Notes: generated from the sequence alone by a model not told the origin. Numbered from the stretch's first letter, positions 1-9,782 are shown. The stretch is 64,000 nucleotides of DNA from Pelomonas sp. Root1237 (GCF_001425055.1 NZ_LMDK01000012.1:271337-335336); one strand, 5' to 3'. Numbers and translations: made by a program.

Positions 1-442
1 CGACGTCGAGTTCGTGCGCGCCAAGGTCGGCGACCGCTATGTACTGGAAGAGTTGGCCGCGCGCGGCTGGCAGCTGGGCGGCGAGGGCTCTGGCCACCTG
101 CTGGCGCTGGACAAGCACACCACGGGCGACGGCATCGTCAGCGCGCTGCTGGTGCTGCAGGCCGTCTGCCGCAGCGGACGCGGCCTGGCGGAGCAGTTGC
201 AAGGCGTGGACCTGTTCCCGCAGACCTTGATCAACGTGCGCCTGGCCGCCGGCCAGGACTGGAAGAGCAGCACGCGCCTGGCCGACGAGCAGGCGGCGGT
301 GATGGCCGAGCTGGGCAACAAGGGTCGCATCCTGATCCGCGCCTCGGGCACCGAGCCTTTGCTGCGCGTCATGGTCGAGGCCTCGGATGCCACAATCGCC
401 CAGCGCTGTGCCCAGCGCCTGGTGGATGCTGTCTCGTCTTGA
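1..442 (+). CDS. glmM: Phosphoglucosamine mutase, C-terminal part (partial)
   Basis: Last 146 residues of the enzyme that converts glucosamine-6-phosphate to glucosamine-1-phosphate, feeding UDP-N-acetylglucosamine for peptidoglycan and lipopolysaccharide in the cytosol. The gene enters from the left edge, with codons in frame from base 2. The sugar-binding loop GGEGSGH lies at fragment residues 26-32. The phosphate-binding loop [14 protein letters not shown] near the end is diagnostic of the alpha-D-phosphohexomutase family. A GTG at 14 is internal and not the start. In many Burkholderiales glmM stands just before the pst-pho genes, as it does here, but a repeat element and an opposing lipoprotein gene lie between. 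The stop is followed directly by repeat copy 1. Confidence 0.95.
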   Translation, partial: DVEFVRAKVGDRYVLEELAARGWQLGGEGSGHLLALDKHTTGDGIVSALLVLQAVCRSGRGLAEQLQGVDLFPQTLINVRLAAGQDWKSSTRLADEQAAVMAELGNKGRILIRASGTEPLLRVMVEASDATIAQRCAQRLVDAVSS

Positions 443-449
443 AACGGAG

Positions 450-587
450 CCCCTCGTCCAGTCTCGCGCTGCTGAACGCATGCGTGCCTGACCGGTCCCC
501 CAAGGGGACGGCGATGCTTGCCGGATCGACCGGCAAGCACATCGCCAGATGCGGGCCGGCTCGGGAGCGGCCCAGCGCTCGGCCCAC
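450..587 (+). repeat. Structured intergenic repeat, copy 1
   Basis: First of three copies of a hairpin-rich element, the others being at 6576-6694 and, inverted, at 61651-61743. The shared core is a small stem GTCCCC/GGGGAC, then a long stem whose arms start GCGATGCTTGCCGG and end CCGGCAAGC-CATCGC with a one-base bulge, then a GGGCCG/CGGCCC-type stem. Compared with copy 2 the left part differs: after CTCGTCCA there is unrelated sequence, so the CCAAGG/CCTTGG stem is missing. It lies between the glmM stop and the terminator of the opposing lipoprotein gene. No open frame on it looks like a gene. Confidence 0.85.
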
Positions 588-612
588 AAAAAGGCCGCCC
601 TGTGGCGGCCTT
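588..612 (-). terminator. Rho-independent terminator of the fasciclin gene
   Basis: Perfect stem AAGGCCGCC/GGCGGCCTT with a 4-base loop. Read on the minus strand the stem is followed by five T (the A run at 588-592). It sits about 20 bases after the lipoprotein stop codon. Confidence 0.85.
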
Positions 613-631
613 CTGCTTGCTGGAGCCTGAT

Positions 632-1111
632 TTACTTCTTCGGCGGCATCAGCACGCGGTCGACCACGTGGGCCACGCCATTGGTCGCGACGATGTCGGC
701 CTGCTGCACGACGGCATCGTCCACCGTGACGAAGCTGCCAGCCTTGGCCAGGGCCAGCGTGGCGCCTTGGTGGGTCTTGGCGGTGCCCGGCTTCACATCG
801 GCGGCCGCAACACGGCCATCGATGACGTGATAGCCCAGCACGGCCTTGAGCTGGGCCGGGTCAGCGGCCAGCGCTTCCATCGTCTTGGCCGGCACAGCCT
901 TGAAGGCGTCGTCGCTGGGCGCGAAGACGGTCAGCGGACCGGCGGCACGCAGTTCGTCGGCGAGGCCGGCCTGGGCGACCAGGCGGTTGAAGGTGCTGAG
1001 CTGAGGGTCGCGGGCCAGCATCTCGGCCAGCGGCGCCGGCGCGGGGGTGGTGGCGCAGGCGACCAGCCATGCGCTGGCGGTCAACGCGATCAGGGATGTG
1101 CGACGGGTCAT
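632..1111 (-). CDS. Fasciclin (FAS1) domain lipoprotein
   Basis: A 159-residue secreted lipoprotein. The N-terminal signal ends in the lipobox LVAC at about residues 16-19, so it should be anchored in a membrane facing the periplasm or outside. The rest is a single FAS1 domain, with the conserved stretch LTVFAPSDDAF at about residues 60-70 and a closing H-V-V-D-R-V-L motif. FAS1 domains mediate adhesion or matrix contacts; no enzymatic role is implied. The ATG at 1111 is preceded by GGAG nine bases upstream. It is divergent from pstS, and its own upstream region carries three 7-base Pho-box-like repeats at 11-base spacing plus a -10-like TAGAGT, suggesting phosphate-starvation control (inferred). 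A terminator follows at 588-612. Confidence 0.88.
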   Translation of the reverse strand: MTRRTSLIALTASAWLVACATTPAPAPLAEMLARDPQLSTFNRLVAQAGLADELRAAGPLTVFAPSDDAFKAVPAKTMEALAADPAQLKAVLGYHVIDGRVAAADVKPGTAKTHQGATLALAKAGSFVTVDDAVVQQADIVATNGVAHVVDRVLMPPKK

Positions 1112-1150
1112 TTCGGAAGCTCCGTTTGTGTCTGGAAACGATAGGCCGGC

Positions 1151-1195
1151 ACTCTAGAAGCGCTATATGACGCTCGCGTGAATCGAAAATGACAG
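1151..1195 (-). promoter_or_regulatory. Predicted Pho box and promoter for the fasciclin gene
   Basis: On the minus strand three heptamers stand 11 bases apart: CTGTCAT (1195-1189), GATTCAC (1184-1178) and GCGTCAT (1173-1167). The PhoB half-site consensus is CTGTCAC with 4-base spacers. Ten bases further on is TAGAGT (1156-1151), the place expected for a -10 box in PhoB-activated promoters. The predicted leader to the ATG is about 33 bases. The match is imperfect in the second and third heptamers. Confidence 0.55.
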
Positions 1196-1266
1196 TGTCA
1201 CAAAGCGGTTCAGGCGGCTTCCCAGCCGGGCTTTGACGCGCTCCAATGGCCGGATCGATGACTGGG

Positions 1267-1300
1267 CAGTCACTCAATCGTCACATTCGATCCCTAGGAT
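1267..1300 (+). promoter_or_regulatory. Predicted Pho box and promoter of the pst-pho operon
   Basis: Two direct half-sites, CAGTCAC (1267-1273) and TCGTCAC (1278-1284), are separated by the 4-base spacer TCAA, fitting the CTGTCAC-N4-CTGTCAC layout bound by PhoB. TAGGAT at 1295-1300 stands 10 bases downstream as the -10 element, the spacing typical of Pho promoters that lack a -35 box. Transcription would start near 1307, about 34 bases before the pstS ATG. Confidence 0.7.
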
Positions 1301-1340
1301 GCCGGTCATCGTCAAACCCGCCCTGCGGAAGGTGTCTCAG

Positions 1341-2378
1341 ATGAAATTTGTCCAGGTCAGCAAGTCGCTCGCGATCGTCGTGAGTTTGTTCGGTGCCCAG
1401 GCGGCCCTTGCCCAGGACGTGACCGGCGCCGGCGCCACCTTTCCGGCGCCCATCTATGCCAAGTGGGCCGATGCCTACAACAAGGCCAGCGGCGCCCGCA
1501 TCAACTACCAGTCGGTCGGCTCGGGTGCCGGCATCCGCCAGATCAAGGCCAAGACGGTCGACTTCGGCGCTTCCGACATGCCGCTGAAGGACGAGGAACT
1601 GGCCAAGGACGGCCTGCTGCAATTCCCCATGGTCATTGGTGGCGTCGTTCCCGTCGTCAACATCAAGGGCATCGCCCCGGGCCAGATCAAGCTGACCGGC
1701 GCCGTGCTGGCTGACATCTACCTCGGCAAAATCACCAAGTGGAACGACGCGGCCTTGACCGCGCTGAACCCAGGTGTCGCCTTGCCGGACGCCACCATCG
1801 CCCCCGTGGCGCGCGCCGACGGTTCGGGCACGACCTTCATCTTCACCAACTACCTGTCCAAGGTCAGCGAGGACTGGAAGAGCAAGGTCGGCGAAGGCAC
1901 GACGGTCAAATGGCTGGCCGGTACGGCCGGCAAGGGCAACGAGGGCGTCGCCGCCTTCGTGCAGCGCCTGCCCAACTCCATCGGCTACGTCGAGTACGCC
2001 TATGTGAAGCAGAACAAGATGACCTACGTCCAGCTGAAGAACAAGGACGGCCAGTGGGTCAACCCGAGCGACGACGCCTTCAAGGCCGCCGCGGCCGGCG
2101 CCGACTGGAACAAGACCTTCTACCAGATCACGACCGACCAACCGGGCAAGACTGCCTGGCCGCTGACCAACCCGACCTACATCCTGATGTTCAAGTCGCA
2201 GGACAAGGCGGCGCAAGCCGGTGCCGCGCTGAAGTTCTTCGAATGGGCCTATGGCAACGGCGACAAGATGGCCGACGACCTCGACTACGTGCCGCTGCCT
2301 GCCGCCGTGAAGGATCTGGTGCGCAAGCAGTGGGGCGAGATCAAGGACACGTCCGGCAAGGCGGTGGCCTACAAGTGA
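1341..2378 (+). CDS. pstS: Phosphate ABC transporter, periplasmic phosphate-binding protein
   Basis: Periplasmic component of the high-affinity PstSCAB phosphate importer, 345 residues. I chose the ATG at 1341 because GGAAGG lies 8 bases upstream and because it gives a clean signal peptide ending ALA before QDVTGAG. An in-frame upstream start at 1233 would overlap the Pho box and add 36 residues before the signal. Family motifs seen: [14 protein letters not shown] right after the signal, GSGAGIRQI, and the phosphate-contacting [14 protein letters not shown] in the middle. It is first gene of the operon, preceded by a Pho box. A small hairpin in the 82-base gap to pstC may favour higher expression of this stoichiometrically abundant subunit (inference). 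Confidence 0.97.
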   Translation: MKFVQVSKSLAIVVSLFGAQAALAQDVTGAGATFPAPIYAKWADAYNKASGARINYQSVGSGAGIRQIKAKTVDFGASDMPLKDEELAKDGLLQFPMVIGGVVPVVNIKGIAPGQIKLTGAVLADIYLGKITKWNDAALTALNPGVALPDATIAPVARADGSGTTFIFTNYLSKVSEDWKSKVGEGTTVKWLAGTAGKGNEGVAAFVQRLPNSIGYVEYAYVKQNKMTYVQLKNKDGQWVNPSDDAFKAAAAGADWNKTFYQITTDQPGKTAWPLTNPTYILMFKSQDKAAQAGAALKFFEWAYGNGDKMADDLDYVPLPAAVKDLVRKQWGEIKDTSGKAVAYK

Positions 2379-2397
2379 TGCCCAGGCGCTGAACCTG

Positions 2398-2414
2398 GCC
2401 CGGCCTCGCCGGGC
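2398..2414 (+). other. Hairpin between pstS and pstC
   Basis: GCCCGGC and GCCGGGC pair around the loop CTC, followed by TTCGTT. The T run is too poor for a strong terminator. A partial terminator or mRNA-stabilising stem after pstS would fit the known excess of binding protein over membrane subunits. Confidence 0.5.
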
Positions 2415-2460
2415 TTCGTTACATCAGGCGCCTTTTCTCTCTCAGACCCCAGGAGGTTCC

Positions 2461-3489
2461 TTGGCAGCCATCCTTCCAGCCGGCAACGCAGGCGCTGATC
2501 GAAGCGAACGTCGCTCGCATACTTCACCGATGGAACCCAAACCCCAGCGCCGCCGCGTCGCTCCCTGGGCTGACGCGCTGTTCGCGGCCCTGTCGCAGGG
2601 TGCAGCGTGGCTGACGCTGCTGTTGATGGTCGGCATCATCGGTTCCCTCATCGTTACAGCGGCACCGGCCCTCAAGGCCTTCGGACTAGGCTTCCTGACC
2701 AGCACGGAATGGGACCCGGTGCAGGAGAAGTTCGGCGGCCTGGTCATGATCTACGGCACGCTGGCCACATCGTTCATCGCCCTCGTCATCGCCGTGCCGG
2801 TCAGCTTTGGCATCGCCATCTTCCTGACCGAGCTGTCGCCCAGCTGGTTGAAGCGCCCCCTGGGCATCGCCATTGAGCTGCTGGCCGCCGTACCCTCCAT
2901 CGTCTACGGCATGTGGGGCCTGCTGGTGTTTGGCCCCATCCTCGCCACCTTCGTACAGGAGCCGCTGCAGGCAGTGTTCGCCGGTGTGCCCTTCATCGGC
3001 TCGTTGTTCACGGGCCCGCCGGTGGGCATTGGCATCCTGTCGGCCGGCATCATCCTGGCGATCATGATCATTCCCTTCATCGCCTCGGTGATGCGCGACG
3101 TCTTCGAGGTCACGCCGCCGATGTTGAAGGAAAGCGCCTACGGCCTGGGCGCGACGACCTGGGAGGTCGTCTCCCGCGTCGTGCTGCCGTACACCAAGAC
3201 CGGGGTCGTCGGCGGCGTCATGCTGGGTCTCGGGCGTGCGCTCGGCGAGACGATGGCCGTCACCTTCGTCATCGGCAACATGACCCAGCTGAAATCGCTG
3301 TCGGTCTTCGAGGCAGCCAGCAGCATCACGTCGACGCTGGCCAACGAGTTCGCCGAAGCCGGCGAGGGCCTGCATCAGGCTTCTCTGATGTACCTCGGCC
3401 TTGTCCTCTTCCTGATCACGTTCGTTGTGTTGTCCATCTCCAAGCTGCTGTTGATGCGACTGAAAAAGAGTGAAGGGACACGCACATGA
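2461..3489 (+). CDS. pstC: Phosphate ABC transporter permease PstC
   Basis: Inner-membrane permease subunit of PstSCAB, up to 342 residues. It has about six membrane segments and the binding-protein-dependent transport loop ([20 protein letters not shown], then [10 protein letters not shown] near residue 260). I chose TTG at 2461 because a full AGGAGG sits 4 bases before it. The in-frame ATG at 2530 would remove 23 polar residues that are poorly conserved in such proteins but has no ribosome-binding site. The first transmembrane segment starts after the basic stretch QRRRVAPW. The end overlaps pstA by four bases (ATGA), indicating translational coupling. Confidence 0.95.
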   Translation: MAAILPAGNAGADRSERRSHTSPMEPKPQRRRVAPWADALFAALSQGAAWLTLLLMVGIIGSLIVTAAPALKAFGLGFLTSTEWDPVQEKFGGLVMIYGTLATSFIALVIAVPVSFGIAIFLTELSPSWLKRPLGIAIELLAAVPSIVYGMWGLLVFGPILATFVQEPLQAVFAGVPFIGSLFTGPPVGIGILSAGIILAIMIIPFIASVMRDVFEVTPPMLKESAYGLGATTWEVVSRVVLPYTKTGVVGGVMLGLGRALGETMAVTFVIGNMTQLKSLSVFEAASSITSTLANEFAEAGEGLHQASLMYLGLVLFLITFVVLSISKLLLMRLKKSEGTRT

Positions 3490-4349
3490 GCTCTACTCTT
3501 GACGCCCGCCGCCGGGCGATGCACCACAAACGCAAACGCACCAATGTCATCGCACTGGCGCTGTCCCTCAGCGCCATGGCTTTCGGCGTGTTCTGGCTGA
3601 TCTGGATTCTGTTCGAGACCATCTATCTCGGCATCGGCGGCCTCAGCTGGGCGACCTTTTCGCAAATGACGCCGCCGCCGCAGGGCGAGGGCGGCGGCCT
3701 TGCGAATGCGCTGTTCGGATCCGTAATCATGGTTTCACTTGCCACGGCGATCGGTACGCCCGTCGGCATCCTGGCCGGCGTCTACCTCGCCGAATACGGC
3801 CAGAAGACCTGGCTAGGCAGTGCCGTGCGCTTCATCAACGACATCTTGCTCTCGGCTCCTTCAATCGTGGTCGGCCTGTTCGTCTACGCGATTGTGGTGA
3901 TCCGCTTCAAGTCCTTCTCCGGCTGGGCGGGTGTCTGTGCCTTGGCCATACTCGTCGTCCCGGTTGTGATCCGCACGACTGAGAACATGCTCAGCCTTGT
4001 GCCCAACGCGCTGCGCGAGGCTGCCTATGCGCTTGGCACGCCGAAATGGAAGGTGATCCTGTCGATCACGCTGAAGGCTGCACAGGCAGGCGTGATCACT
4101 GGCGTGTTGCTCGCGTTGGCTCGAGTGTCGGGTGAGACCGCGCCCCTGCTCTTTACTGCACTCAACAATCAGTTCTGGTCCACGGACTTGACGCGGCCGA
4201 TGGCGAATCTGCCGAAGACGATTTACGACTTCGCAATGAACCCCGATCAGAACCGTCAACAGCTGGCCTGGGCCGGCGTCTTCCTGATCACCGTGGGCGT
4301 GCTGCTGCTGAACATCCTGGCCCGCGTGCTCTTCAAGAACAAACACTAA
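3486..4349 (+). CDS. pstA: Phosphate ABC transporter permease PstA
   Basis: Second membrane subunit of the Pst importer, 287 residues and of normal length. After a basic N-terminus ([13 protein letters not shown]) come about six hydrophobic segments. The coupling loop is at about residues 178-215 ([17 protein letters not shown], then [15 protein letters not shown]). The ATG overlaps the pstC stop by four bases. It ends 12 bases before pstB. It pairs with PstC to form the channel, energised by PstB, with substrate delivered by PstS. Nothing unusual in length or motifs. Confidence 0.97.
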   Translation: MSSTLDARRRAMHHKRKRTNVIALALSLSAMAFGVFWLIWILFETIYLGIGGLSWATFSQMTPPPQGEGGGLANALFGSVIMVSLATAIGTPVGILAGVYLAEYGQKTWLGSAVRFINDILLSAPSIVVGLFVYAIVVIRFKSFSGWAGVCALAILVVPVVIRTTENMLSLVPNALREAAYALGTPKWKVILSITLKAAQAGVITGVLLALARVSGETAPLLFTALNNQFWSTDLTRPMANLPKTIYDFAMNPDQNRQQLAWAGVFLITVGVLLLNILARVLFKNKH

Positions 4350-4361
4350 GGATCCGATCTC

Positions 4362-5147
<786 letters not shown>

Positions 5148-5161
5148 TCAAGGAGGACGGT

Positions 5162-5869
5162 ATGGTGGACAAACATCTCTCGACCCAGTTCGATGCCGAG
5201 CTCAGCGGCATCTCGACCCGCGTGCTCGAAATGGGCGGCCTCGTGGAGGCCCAGGTGGCCCAGGCCGTGCAGGCGCTGGTGGACTTCAGCGCCGCATCGG
5301 CCGATGAAGTGCTGACCAAGGAAAGCCGCGTCAACACGATGGAAATCGAGATCGACCGCGATCTCTCGACCATCATCGCGCGCCGCCAGCCGACGGCCCG
5401 CGACCTGCGCCTGCTGATCGCCATCAGCAAGAGCATTGCCAACCTCGAGCGCGTCGGCGACGAGGCCGCGCGCATCGCGCGCACCGTGCAGCGCCTGGTG
5501 GCCAGCGGCGTGTCGAGCCGCATGCGCTTGCCGATGTCCGACCTGAGCTTCGAAGCCGAGCTCGCCACCACCCAGTTGCGCAAGTCGCTCGACGCCTTTG
5601 CGCGCCTGGACGTGGAGCGGGCGCTGGACGTGCTCAAGCACGACGACGAGATCGACAAGGAATTCGACGGCCTGCTGCGCAAGCTCATCACCTACATGAT
5701 GGAAGACCCGCGCACCATCTCCTCGTCCATCGACCTTGTCTTCGTCGCCAAGGCGATCGAGCGCGTCGGTGACCATGCCAAGAACCTGGCCGAGGTCGTC
5801 ATCTACGTCGTCAAGGGCCAGGACGTGCGACACAACTCGCCCGAGGCGGTTGAAACGATGGTGCGCTGA
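5162..5869 (+). CDS. phoU: Phosphate signalling regulator PhoU
   Basis: Negative regulator of the Pho response, 235 residues. It is a cytosolic two-fold PhoU helical protein linking the Pst transporter to the PhoR kinase. Two PhoU repeats are visible, each with the metal-binding E/D-x3-D type pattern: ANLERVGDEAARIARTVQRL at about residues 95-115 and KAIERVGDHAKNLAEVVIYV at about 197-216. The strong site AGGAGG lies five bases before the ATG. It sits between pstB and phoB, the usual order in this order of bacteria. Confidence 0.97.
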   Translation: MVDKHLSTQFDAELSGISTRVLEMGGLVEAQVAQAVQALVDFSAASADEVLTKESRVNTMEIEIDRDLSTIIARRQPTARDLRLLIAISKSIANLERVGDEAARIARTVQRLVASGVSSRMRLPMSDLSFEAELATTQLRKSLDAFARLDVERALDVLKHDDEIDKEFDGLLRKLITYMMEDPRTISSSIDLVFVAKAIERVGDHAKNLAEVVIYVVKGQDVRHNSPEAVETMVR

Positions 5870-5871
5870 TC

Positions 5872-6573
5872 ATGAGCCGAGTCCTTGTTGTTGAAGACGA
5901 ATCGGCGATTGCTGAGCTGATTTCCATCAACCTGCGCCATGCCGGTTTCGAGGTGACGATCGCCGGCAGTGCCACGCAGGCTCAGTACGAAGTGGACCGC
6001 GTGCTGCCCGATCTGGTGGTGCTGGACTGGATGCTGCCCGGCCAGAGCGGCGTGGCCCTGGCTCGCCAGTGGCGCGGCGTGGCCCGCACCAAGGAGCTGC
6101 CCGTCATCATGCTGACGGCGCGCGCCGAGGAGGGCGACAAGATCGCCGGCCTCGACGCGGGTGCCGACGACTACATCACCAAGCCCTTCTCAACGAATGA
6201 GCTGCTGGCGCGCATCCGTGCAGTGCTGCGCCGCAAGGCGCCCGAGGCGCTGGACAGCGCGGTCGAGGTTGGCCCGCTGCTGCTGGACCCGGGCACGCGC
6301 CGCGTCAGCCGTGAGGGCAATGAGGTCAAGCTCGGCCCCACTGAATTCCGCCTGCTGCACTTCCTGATGACCCATCCGGAACGTGTGCACAGCCGCTCGC
6401 AGCTGCTGGACCGCGTCTGGGGCGACCATGTCTTCATCGAGGAACGCACCATCGACGTCCACGTCAAGCGCCTGCGCGAAGCATTGGAGCGCGTGCAATG
6501 CGCGCGCATGATCGAGACCGTCCGCGGTGCCGGTTACCGACTGACCCAACAGAGCAGCGCGCTGTCAGCATGA
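5872..6573 (+). CDS. phoB: Phosphate regulon response regulator PhoB
   Basis: Transcription factor that binds Pho boxes when phosphorylated, 233 residues. The receiver domain occupies residues 1-120, with the phosphoacceptor Asp52 in VVLDWMLPG, conserved Thr in MLTARAEEGDK and Lys in DYITKPFS. The C-terminal OmpR-type winged helix runs from about 130 to 230, with FRLLHFLMTHPERVHSR and RTIDVHVKRLREAL. It starts two bases after the phoU stop. Unusually, it is separated from phoR by 145 bases that contain structured repeat copy 2. The targets in this window are probably pstS and the divergent fasciclin gene. Confidence 0.97.
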   Translation: MSRVLVVEDESAIAELISINLRHAGFEVTIAGSATQAQYEVDRVLPDLVVLDWMLPGQSGVALARQWRGVARTKELPVIMLTARAEEGDKIAGLDAGADDYITKPFSTNELLARIRAVLRRKAPEALDSAVEVGPLLLDPGTRRVSREGNEVKLGPTEFRLLHFLMTHPERVHSRSQLLDRVWGDHVFIEERTIDVHVKRLREALERVQCARMIETVRGAGYRLTQQSSALSA

Positions 6574-6575
6574 GC

Positions 6576-6694
6576 CTCTCGTCCAAGGCATACCTTGGCC
6601 GGTCCCCCGAGGGGACGGCGATGCTTGCCGGATTGACCGGCAAGCACATCGCCAGCGCGGGCCGGCTAGGGAGCGGCCCGGCGCTCGGCCCGCA
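6576..6694 (+). repeat. Structured intergenic repeat, copy 2
   Basis: The most complete copy, lying between phoB and phoR. In order: CCAAGG-cata-CCTTGG (6583-6598), GTCCCC-cga-GGGGAC (6602-6616), the long stem with arms GCGATGCTTGCCGG (6618-6631) and CCGGCAAGCACATCGC (6637-6652), then a GGGCCG/CGGCCC stem. Copy 3 keeps the same order in the opposite orientation. It carries no convincing gene. Its position inside an operon suggests it can act on the transcript, for example by RNA processing or partial termination before phoR. Confidence 0.9.
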
Positions 6695-6718
6695 AGCAAC
6701 TGAGATGTACCTCGCTAC

Positions 6719-8086
6719 ATGACCTGGTTATTGCCCCGACTGCTGATGGCCCTCGTGGCCGCATTGATCGGGTTTGTCATTGGCGTGGTGGTTCGTACGA
6801 CGACTGGCATCGACAGCCTGGGCCTTGGCATCGGTGTCGTCAGCGGCGTCGTGCTGACCCTGCTGGTCGACGCGGTGCGGGGCCATCGCCTGCTGAGCTG
6901 GCTGCGCGGCAACCAGCTCGAGAATGCGCCGCGCGACACCGGTTTGTGGGGCGAGGTCGGCTACCGCATCGAGCGCGCCGTGCGCGACCGCGATCGCAGC
7001 GTGGCGCGCGCCCGGCTGGAACTGGAGCAGTTCCTGTCCGCCATCGAGGCTTCGCCCAATGGCGTGCTGATGCTGGACCCGCAGGAGCAGATCGTCTGGT
7101 GCAACCGCGTTGCGGCCGACCATTTCTCGCTGGACCCGCAGCGCGACCTGCGCCAGCGCATTACCAATCTCGTGCGTGCGCCGGCCTTCGTCGCCTACCT
7201 GCAGGCCGGCAACTTTGCCGAATCCCTGGTGCTGGGCAATGGCCGCGGGCCGGGCACGCTGTCCATCATCGTGCGCGAATACGGCGAGGGCATGCGCCTG
7301 GTGTTGTCGCTGGACGTCACCGAACGCGTGCGCTCCGAAGCCATGCGGCGCGACTTCGTCGCCAATGTGTCGCACGAGATCCGCACGCCGCTGACCGTGC
7401 TGTCCGGTTTCATCGAGACCATGCACTCGCTGCCGCTGACGGCTGTCGAGCGCGAACGCGTGCTGGTGCTGATGAACCAGCAGACCCAGCGCATGCAGAC
7501 CCTCGTGGCCGACCTGCTGACGCTGGCCCAGCTCGAAGGCAGTCCGCGCCCCGCGCCGGACCGCTGGGTGGGCCTGGATGGCCTGCTGCTGCGCATTGCC
7601 GCGGATGCCGAGGTGCTGTCGGCCGGGCGGCATCAATTGCACCTGAGGCCGGAGACCAACGTTGAGCTGGCCGGCATCGAGAGCGAGCTGCTCAGCGCCA
7701 TCGCCAACCTCGTGACCAACGCCGTGCGCTACACGCCGGACAGCGGCGAGGTCGAGGTGGCCTGGCGGCTGCTCGAAGGCGGCAACGGCGAGCTGACCGT
7801 CATCGACACCGGCCTGGGTATTTCGCGCGAGCACATTCCGCGCCTGACCGAGCGCTTCTACCGCGTCGACGGCAGCCGCTCGCGCGAGACCGGTGGCACG
7901 GGCCTGGGCCTGTCCATCGTCAAGCATGTCATGCAGCGCCACGGCGGCGAGCTGATGATCCAGAGCGACGTTGGCAAGGGCTCGCGCTTTCGTCTCGTCT
8001 TCCCGGCCGCGCGCGTGCGCCAGGCCAGCGATTCGGCGCTGGGCGATGAGGCGGCTTTCAACGCAGCAGCCCTGTCAGATCATTGA
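6719..8086 (+). CDS. phoR: Phosphate regulon sensor histidine kinase PhoR
   Basis: Membrane sensor kinase that phosphorylates PhoB, 455 residues. Two hydrophobic segments lie in the first 55 residues (MALVAALIGFVIGVVV and the GVVSGVVLTLLV region), with no large periplasmic domain, as usual for PhoR. A PAS-like domain spans about 110-205. HisKA has the phospho-accepting His219 in NVSHEIRTPLTVLSGF. The HATPase domain has N-box NLVTNAVRYTPD, G1 VIDTGLGI and G2 GGTGLGLSIVKHV. No Shine-Dalgarno is visible before the ATG at 6719, and the upstream 145 bases are mostly repeat copy 2. Its 3' end overlaps the opposing glycosyltransferase gene by seven bases. Confidence 0.95.
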   Translation: MTWLLPRLLMALVAALIGFVIGVVVRTTTGIDSLGLGIGVVSGVVLTLLVDAVRGHRLLSWLRGNQLENAPRDTGLWGEVGYRIERAVRDRDRSVARARLELEQFLSAIEASPNGVLMLDPQEQIVWCNRVAADHFSLDPQRDLRQRITNLVRAPAFVAYLQAGNFAESLVLGNGRGPGTLSIIVREYGEGMRLVLSLDVTERVRSEAMRRDFVANVSHEIRTPLTVLSGFIETMHSLPLTAVERERVLVLMNQQTQRMQTLVADLLTLAQLEGSPRPAPDRWVGLDGLLLRIAADAEVLSAGRHQLHLRPETNVELAGIESELLSAIANLVTNAVRYTPDSGEVEVAWRLLEGGNGELTVIDTGLGISREHIPRLTERFYRVDGSRSRETGGTGLGLSIVKHVMQRHGGELMIQSDVGKGSRFRLVFPAARVRQASDSALGDEAAFNAAALSDH

Positions 8087-9750
8087 CGCTTCAAGAGGAC
8101 CAGGCCGGCGCTGCCGCTGCGGTCCGTCGGTCGCTTCACCTGCGCAACGACCTGCCAGCCCTTGGGCGTCGGCTGGCCCGCGCTGATCACGGCGTGACTG
8201 CATCCTGATGCATTCAGGGGCCCGCGGCCTTTCACCTGCCAGCCGCCATGCCATTCCAGTGCCGCCAGCGTGGCGAGGTTCTGGCCCGTTGCGGCCAGGC
8301 AATTGGCATCGGCGGGCATGCGCGTCTTCAGCCGAGCCACCAGCGGCGCCAGGCTGCGCGCGTAGTCCAGCGGCGGCAGCAGCAGGCTCATGACGAGCAG
8401 CCAGCCCAGCGCCACGCCGCCGGCCGGCAGGGCCAGGCTCTTCCATAGCGCATGGCGATGGCGGGCTGTGCGCCAGCGCACCAGGGCCAGCCAGGACAGC
8501 GTCGCGGCGATGGCAAACAGCAGGGCCAGCGGGCTGAAGTGCGGCTCGAAGCCCTCGGCCAGCCGACGCAGATTGGCCATGGGCCGTGCCGGCCAACCGG
8601 TGTGCATGGACACGTAGTACAGCCAGCCGAACAGCGCCACCGCCGAAAAGATGAACACGCAGAACCAGTCCACTGCTGCCGAGACGCTGCGGCGCAGTGT
8701 GGGCAGCGCGAAGGCGGCCAGGATGGCCAGCGACGGCAAAGCCAGCAGCAGCGCCCGCTCGGAAGCGTCCATCAGAATGCAAGTGATCAGCGGCACCAGC
8801 AGTGCAATGGCGGGCACCGTGATGTGGCGGCGCAGGCCGTGGCGGCGCCAGCGCCACAGCGTCCACAAGGCCAGGGGCCCCGACGGCCAGCAGAACCAGG
8901 CCAGCAGGCTCAGCAACGAGGCGAACTGGATGCCGGGCAGGACACGCCAGGCCCAGCCATTGAAGACCCAGGCCGCCAGGACCGCCAGCGTCAGCGAGGC
9001 CAGCAGCCAGACCCGTTGGGCCTTGGCCTCGTCATGGCTGGAGCGGTGGTTCAGCAGCAGGCCGAGCAGGCCGAGGGCGCAAGCCACGGCGGGGGCACCG
9101 CTGGCGGCCAGCACGGGCAGGGCGAGCAGGATGGCGACCCGCGCACGGCCTCGCTTGAATGGTGCCGCGGCCAGGCCGTAAAGGTAGACCGAGACAGCCA
9201 GCAATTGCATCAGCTCGGGCGTCGTCTCATGGCCGAGCTGCAGCAGGCCGAGCGACGCCATCAGGGCAAGCAGGGCACCATCGGCCAAGGCCCGGGCGTA
9301 GTCGACGGCCTGTGCTTCGCCGCCGAAGGCAAAGGCCACCGGTTGGGCAGCCTCCGTGCGGGCGAGATGAAAGCAGGTGTACCAGACCGCCACCAACACG
9401 CCGACCAGCACAAAGGCATAAGGCAGGCGGGCGGCGACCGGTGCGTCCAGGAAGGGCAGGGCCTTGATGGCCAGCGCGCCCAGCCAGTAGGGCAAGGGGC
9501 CGCCCTCGGCCGGAATGCCGGCGATCGCCGGCTGCCACCAGGGCGCGTGGCCCTGGGCGATGCTGGCCATGAAACCGAAGCTGCTCAAGTCGGCATTGCG
9601 CCAGGGGTCGCGGCCGAACAGGCCGGGCAGCACATAGGCCGCGCACAGCAGCAGCAGGGCCAGGCGCGGCAGGCGCTCGACGCCGCGCTCGGCGACGATG
9701 GCGGGGGTGGGGAGATTCACGCGCTTAAGTTCGATGAAACCGGCCGGCAT
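8080..9750 (-). CDS. Membrane glycosyltransferase, family 39-like (PMT/ArnT type)
   Basis: Integral membrane protein of 556 residues with roughly eleven hydrophobic segments. The first-loop motif GRDPWRNADLSSFGFMASIA at about residues 50-69 resembles the D-containing catalytic loop of polyprenyl-phosphate-sugar transferases of the GT39/ArnT kind. The second loop includes GPLPYWLGALAIK. The C-terminal 100 residues after the last segment form a soluble, probably periplasmic part. The donor and acceptor cannot be told from sequence. The ATG at 9750 has no clear ribosome site, and a GTG 33 bases downstream is an alternative. The end overlaps phoR on the other strand, so the two are unlikely to be functionally tied. 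Confidence 0.75.
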   Translation of the reverse strand: MPAGFIELKRVNLPTPAIVAERGVERLPRLALLLLCAAYVLPGLFGRDPWRNADLSSFGFMASIAQGHAPWWQPAIAGIPAEGGPLPYWLGALAIKALPFLDAPVAARLPYAFVLVGVLVAVWYTCFHLARTEAAQPVAFAFGGEAQAVDYARALADGALLALMASLGLLQLGHETTPELMQLLAVSVYLYGLAAAPFKRGRARVAILLALPVLAASGAPAVACALGLLGLLLNHRSSHDEAKAQRVWLLASLTLAVLAAWVFNGWAWRVLPGIQFASLLSLLAWFCWPSGPLALWTLWRWRRHGLRRHITVPAIALLVPLITCILMDASERALLLALPSLAILAAFALPTLRRSVSAAVDWFCVFIFSAVALFGWLYYVSMHTGWPARPMANLRRLAEGFEPHFSPLALLFAIAATLSWLALVRWRTARHRHALWKSLALPAGGVALGWLLVMSLLLPPLDYARSLAPLVARLKTRMPADANCLAATGQNLATLAALEWHGGWQVKGRGPLNASGCSHAVISAGQPTPKGWQVVAQVKRPTDRSGSAGLVLLKRQ

Positions 9751-9782
9751 GATGCCGTCAAACGGCGGTCAAAAATGAAAAA

